Origin: an uncultured Acetatifactor sp.
GTDB taxonomy: Bacteria; Bacillota; Clostridia; Lachnospirales; Lachnospiraceae
Assembly: GCA_910578185.1 (NCBI GenBank)
Contig: CAJTPN010000005.1
Span: 185,085 to 202,041 of the forward strand
DNA: 16,957 bases
Reading direction: 5' to 3'
Shown here: piece after piece, positions 14,152 to 16,957 of the stretch
Position numbering within the stretch: the stretch's first letter is position 1
Layout of the letters: every line of letters starts with the position of its first letter
Program-made: the position numbers and the translations under genes
The notes under the pieces: model-generated
Seen by the model: only the letters and a program-made list of their open reading frames with translations
What the model was told of the DNA's origin: nothing
The model's database searches: none

Positions 14152-15243
14152 CTAAGCCGATTCCACAGACGGAGCGGAAGGCCGGCTCTCACAGGCTTTC
14201 ACCAAAACCTTATGGACGGAAAGGGATGCGCTGCAGCCATCCCCTTCCGCTGTCAAAATAACGGAGGGCGATCTGGCCGGTATCTCACAAAAAATAATCT
14301 CACCCTCCCCCTGCTGAAATTCAAACAATATTCCATCAGAATAAAGCGCAACTCTTTCACAATTGCTGTAACAGGTAACGGCGTAGTTTCCGCTCCTCAT
14401 CTTTCTCACACTTTCCGGAACCAGATAGACAAAAGGCTCTTTGCTCCATCTTGCCTTATATTGATAATAAAGTGAAGTCGGATACAAGTCATCACACCCA
14501 AAAAAGCTCTTTTCCATGCCGCGGAAGACCGGTATAGCTTCCTCGCGCATGACGCTTACATCCGGCTCCCAGTCACAGACCCATAGGTCTCCCTTTTCCC
14601 TTTTTCTGACCAACACCAATATTCCATATCTATCACAGAGCTGCCGAAACTGCATTAAGGGTCTGCCTGGCTCCCCTTCCGTTTCCAGGCAGATACAATT
14701 TGCTCCCACACACATCAGCAGCCGCAGATCCTCCAGAACAATCCTCTGCCACTCCGTCCCCGATCTATCAAAAGGGAGATGGTATCTCACCGCCTTAAGT
14801 TCAAATGGTTCCCCATTCAAAAGTAATTCTCTCCTGCCGCTGCCGATTGCCGTTTTCAAGTTTCGCAGAGCCAGACTTCCCAAGAGCCTGTCCTGAGGCC
14901 TGCCGTCTCTGTCCTCCAAAACCGCTTCCAAATCATAGAAATATGGATTCTTAACGGCTTGCCAAAGATTTGGCTGCAGGAGAATGGCCTTTAGAGGTTC
15001 TTCCTCCTGCAGCGCCTGCAGCCCTTCCCACACCAGGTTGCCTTTTCTGTCAATCAAACGGACTCTGACTGCCGCCTGCTCCTGAATGGAGTCAAACTTT
15101 CTCGGAGGCCACTGTACAAAATGCATTTTCCACTCCAAGCTCACCTTGCCGTTTTCTACTACGCATGAGGCCCAAACGCCACCGCCTGGCGCTTTCTCGT
15201 CAAATTTCATACACCTTACCTCCGTAACCGATTTTTCCCCCAT
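14152..15243 (-). CDS. GH2-like (beta-galactosidase-related) protein lacking most of the catalytic barrel
   Basis: A 363-aa protein, no signal peptide. Residues about 55-130 look like the GH2 immunoglobulin-like domain (LWQAVKNPYFYDLEAVL, then a G-x-x-x-L-R strand). About 138-215 match the start of the GH2 barrel (LLLNGEPFELKAVRYHLP; EDLRLLMCVGANCICLE; LCDRYGILVLV). It then jumps to a segment like the GH2 C-terminal domain (about 255-345: YYQYKARWSKEPFVYLVPE, VTCYSNCERVALYSDG). The part carrying the acid/base Asn-Glu and the nucleophile Glu is missing, as is the N-terminal jelly roll; full GH2 enzymes exceed 600 aa. The frame is intact with two good starts (15243 with AAGGAG; 15210 with GGAGGT), so it is expressed-looking, not plainly broken. 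It lies 54 bp behind the sugar symporter gene. A sensory, binding or relic role is inferred. Confidence 0.7.
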   Translation of the reverse strand: MGEKSVTEVRCMKFDEKAPGGGVWASCVVENGKVSLEWKMHFVQWPPRKFDSIQEQAAVRVRLIDRKGNLVWEGLQALQEEEPLKAILLQPNLWQAVKNPYFYDLEAVLEDRDGRPQDRLLGSLALRNLKTAIGSGRRELLLNGEPFELKAVRYHLPFDRSGTEWQRIVLEDLRLLMCVGANCICLETEGEPGRPLMQFRQLCDRYGILVLVRKREKGDLWVCDWEPDVSVMREEAIPVFRGMEKSFFGCDDLYPTSLYYQYKARWSKEPFVYLVPESVRKMRSGNYAVTCYSNCERVALYSDGILFEFQQGEGEIIFCEIPARSPSVILTAEGDGCSASLSVHKVLVKACESRPSAPSVESA

Positions 15244-15297
15244 CCGGCTGCTCCTTCAGTCTACAATGCCGCAGAGCACAATGAGATACCTTCCCTT

Positions 15298-16725
15298 TTA
15301 CTTCCCGCGCCGCTCTTGCAAAATCGCCGCATTTTTTTCCACCTCTTTTTTGGTCAAAGGGTAGGCGAACTGTATGATAAGAAATACGATCAAATAGCAG
15401 ACTCCCGGAACCAGTGTCGCCACCGTATAAACCCTTTCCGCCACTTCCTCTGTCTGAGAAGGCGCCTCCGACACATAGCCTATGGCTGTCAGGACAAATC
15501 CTCCAAGTCCGCCGGCCAATGCCTGACCAACCTTCCGCGCAAAGGAATAAACCGCATAGACCGATCCGTCCTCCCTCTTTCCCGTCACCACTTCCTGATA
15601 GTCGATGATATCCGTGATATACGCCCATATGACCAAGTTAAACAATCCTGTCCCAAGGGTGGCCAGAAAATAAAATACCATAAAGGACGGGATGCTTTTC
15701 AGCCGCAGAAAGAACAAAAGCAGATAAATCACTGCTGCTACTAACATCCCCAGTGCCCCCGCCTCTTTTTTGCCAAACCCGGAAACGATTCTGGAAATAA
15801 AAGGAGCCAGGGCCAGCGTTCCGACTACGCCCAAAACATTAACTATGGACATTGCCTTTGCATTTTTGAAGTAATCCAGGAAAAGGTAATTGTTCATTGC
15901 CTGCCCCAACAGACTTGCAAGGAGCAGCATCAAAGCGGCACATACCAATGCGAGAAGCGGTCTGTTTTTTCCCAGGCCTTTAAGCATATCCCATACGCTA
16001 TCCTTCTGCTCTTCCTTTTTATCAAAGAATACCCTCTCTTGGCACAAAAAATAGCATAACCCATAACACACAATGGCCAGCACGCCAAAGATTACCGCCG
16101 TTACCGTAAAGCTCACCGGCTTCACAATCTGATTGCCTGCCTCATCCGTTTCATATATGATCAGCGGCACCAATACGCCTATCACAAGTCCCGCCAGGCT
16201 GGCTCCCACGCTTCGGAAGGTGGATAAAGAAGCTCTTCCCTTCACGTCCGTGCTGATAACGGAAGCCATGGAACCATAGGGAATATTGATGGCCGTATAA
16301 CAAAAGCTGCTCCACAACAGATAAGTAACGATCACATAGGTAAGCTTGGCCCAATACACCCAATCCCGTACAAAATACAGATACATAATGGTGCTGGCAA
16401 CTGCCACAGGAATACTCATTCGACGTATCCATGGCCGAAATCTGCCGTCCCTGGCCGGTTTCATATGATCCACAATCCGCCCCATGGTCACATCCGTAAA
16501 CGCGTCCACAATCCTGGCCCCCAAAAAGAGAAGTCCCACCACATACCCGCTTAAACCCAGTACCTTGGTATAAAACACCATCAGGTAACTGCTGGCAAAA
16601 ATAAAACTGAAATCATTACCGAAATCCCCGAAAAGATATCCTATCTTATCGGCAAGTCCAAAAGGCCGAATCTTCCCGGTATCCTCCGTTTTGATATTTC
16701 CCTTATCATCCACTGTTCCTGCCAT
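15298..16725 (-). CDS. GPH-family (MelB-like) sugar:cation symporter
   Basis: A 475-aa membrane transporter of the glycoside-pentoside-hexuronide family, MFS fold. About 12 hydrophobic segments are visible. The N-terminal signature has LADKIGYLFGDFGNDFSF (24-41) and ARIVDAFTDVTMGRIVDH (70-87), whose acidic residues match the MelB cation-site Asp residues, followed by GRFRPWI (94-100) in the first cytoplasmic loop. A second MFS half begins near residue 240. The frame opens earlier, but GGAGG (16737-16733) is 7 nt before ATG 16725. It probably takes up a glycoside or uronide together with Na+ or H+. It is first in an operon with the GH2-like gene. The sugar cannot be told from sequence. Confidence 0.93.
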   Translation of the reverse strand: MAGTVDDKGNIKTEDTGKIRPFGLADKIGYLFGDFGNDFSFIFASSYLMVFYTKVLGLSGYVVGLLFLGARIVDAFTDVTMGRIVDHMKPARDGRFRPWIRRMSIPVAVASTIMYLYFVRDWVYWAKLTYVIVTYLLWSSFCYTAINIPYGSMASVISTDVKGRASLSTFRSVGASLAGLVIGVLVPLIIYETDEAGNQIVKPVSFTVTAVIFGVLAIVCYGLCYFLCQERVFFDKKEEQKDSVWDMLKGLGKNRPLLALVCAALMLLLASLLGQAMNNYLFLDYFKNAKAMSIVNVLGVVGTLALAPFISRIVSGFGKKEAGALGMLVAAVIYLLLFFLRLKSIPSFMVFYFLATLGTGLFNLVIWAYITDIIDYQEVVTGKREDGSVYAVYSFARKVGQALAGGLGGFVLTAIGYVSEAPSQTEEVAERVYTVATLVPGVCYLIVFLIIQFAYPLTKKEVEKNAAILQERRGK

Positions 16726-16753
16726 AAAAAAACCTCCACAGCGTTCAATCGTC

Positions 16754-16763
16754 ATAGTACTAT
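16754..16763. promoter_or_regulatory. Perfect 10-bp palindrome upstream of the symporter gene
   Basis: ATAGTACTAT reads the same on both strands, 28 bp before the symporter start. On the minus strand its TACTAT resembles a -10 element but no -35 fits. It may be an operator half for a sugar regulator; support is weak. Confidence 0.3.
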
Positions 16764-16783
16764 CAAAGTTTCTGACTTAGCAT

Positions 16784-16796
16784 TTCACGCTGTGAA
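16784..16796. promoter_or_regulatory. Dyad TTCAC-N3-GTGAA upstream of the symporter operon
   Basis: TTCACGCTGTGAA is a perfect 5+5 dyad with a 3-bp centre, 58 bp before the symporter start and 5 bp after the stop of the preceding reading frame. Its form fits an operator for a dimeric sugar-responsive repressor. The regulator is not in the window. Confidence 0.4.
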
Positions 16797-16801
16797 GGGA
16801 A

Positions 16802-16936
16802 TTATGCACTTTCAAGCCTAAATCTTATTCGGTTTCCAGTTTTTACATTTTTTAGAAATTCTGTCACATCCTCTTTAACCCACTGATGGCCCATGCTCAA
16901 ATTTCTTATACGCTTATATCCATAGCCGCTCCCACG
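16802..16936 (-). pseudogene. Short coding-looking tail at right edge, possibly the broken end of a gene
   Basis: On the minus strand the frame between a TGA (16939-16937) and a TAA (16804-16802) encodes a 44-residue peptide. It ends with MGHQWVKEDVTEFLK and then NVKTGNRIRFRLESA, which looks like a real C-terminus, with a D-V-T-x-x-L motif of the kind seen in extracellular beta-sandwich domains. The other two frames to the window edge stop at 16908-16906 and near 16917. It could be a 30-aa small ORF, or the tail of a gene with a frameshift or stop near 16930. The direct repeat GCYGCTCCCAC occurs twice at 16925-16955. The window ends before this can be settled. Confidence 0.3.
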
Positions 16937-16957
16937 TCAGCCGTGGCTGCTCCCACA

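Overview
The window looks like a chromosomal segment of a Clostridia (Lachnospiraceae-like) Firmicute. The grounds are strong AGGAGG-type ribosome binding sites before nearly every gene, moderate GC content, TTG and GTG starts backed by good Shine-Dalgarno sites, and the gene content: BcrA/Ecs-type ABC exporters, an ECF sigma factor with an RsiV-like anti-sigma factor, a polyamine operon with a carboxyspermidine dehydrogenase, and a GPH sugar symporter. I see no phage genes, transposases, tRNA, rRNA or CRISPR array. Taxonomy is inferred from style, not from a marker gene.

Layout. (1) 1-2551, minus strand: an OmpR-type response regulator, then a BcrA-like ABC ATPase and its ABC-2 permease (cut by the left edge, TTG start). 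A 12-bp tandem repeat lies between regulator and ATPase and is a good operator candidate. No histidine kinase is visible. (2) 2822-5119, minus: a second ABC exporter (ATPase plus 525-aa permease, overlapping by 17 bp) with an intrinsic terminator. (3) 5298-6390, plus: a divergent AraC-type regulator with a GyrI-like effector domain; a CcpA/LacI-type 14-bp palindrome and a good promoter lie in the shared spacer. (4) 6419-8271, minus: ECF sigma factor and a long RsiV-like anti-sigma factor with an extra C-terminal domain, separated from the AraC gene by a two-way terminator hairpin. (5) 8367-8981, plus: promoter, hairpin leader and a 112-aa protein of unknown function.

(6) 9079-14143, plus: the polyamine locus. 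A strong promoter is followed by about 300 nt of foldable RNA ending in an intrinsic terminator only 50 nt before speD. An upstream 7-mer can pair with the terminator's 5' arm and so could act as antiterminator. The genes are speD (AdoMet decarboxylase), speA (arginine decarboxylase), speE (aminopropyltransferase) and a carboxyspermidine-dehydrogenase-like gene. Together they supply agmatine, the decarboxylated-AdoMet aminopropyl donor, and a second, aspartate-semialdehyde-based route to the same bond. The usual partners nspC and aguA/aguB are absent: the operon ends 8 bp from an oppositely oriented gene.

(7) 14152-16725, minus: a GPH-family sugar symporter and a short GH2-like protein that keeps the flanking folds of a beta-galactosidase but lacks most of the catalytic barrel. 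(8) 16754-16957: palindromes upstream of the symporter and a short coding-looking tail at the right edge.

The best candidates for something undescribed are the terminator-ended structured leader of speD, the hybrid polyamine operon without its decarboxylase partner, the tandem-repeat operator, and the core-less GH2 protein.
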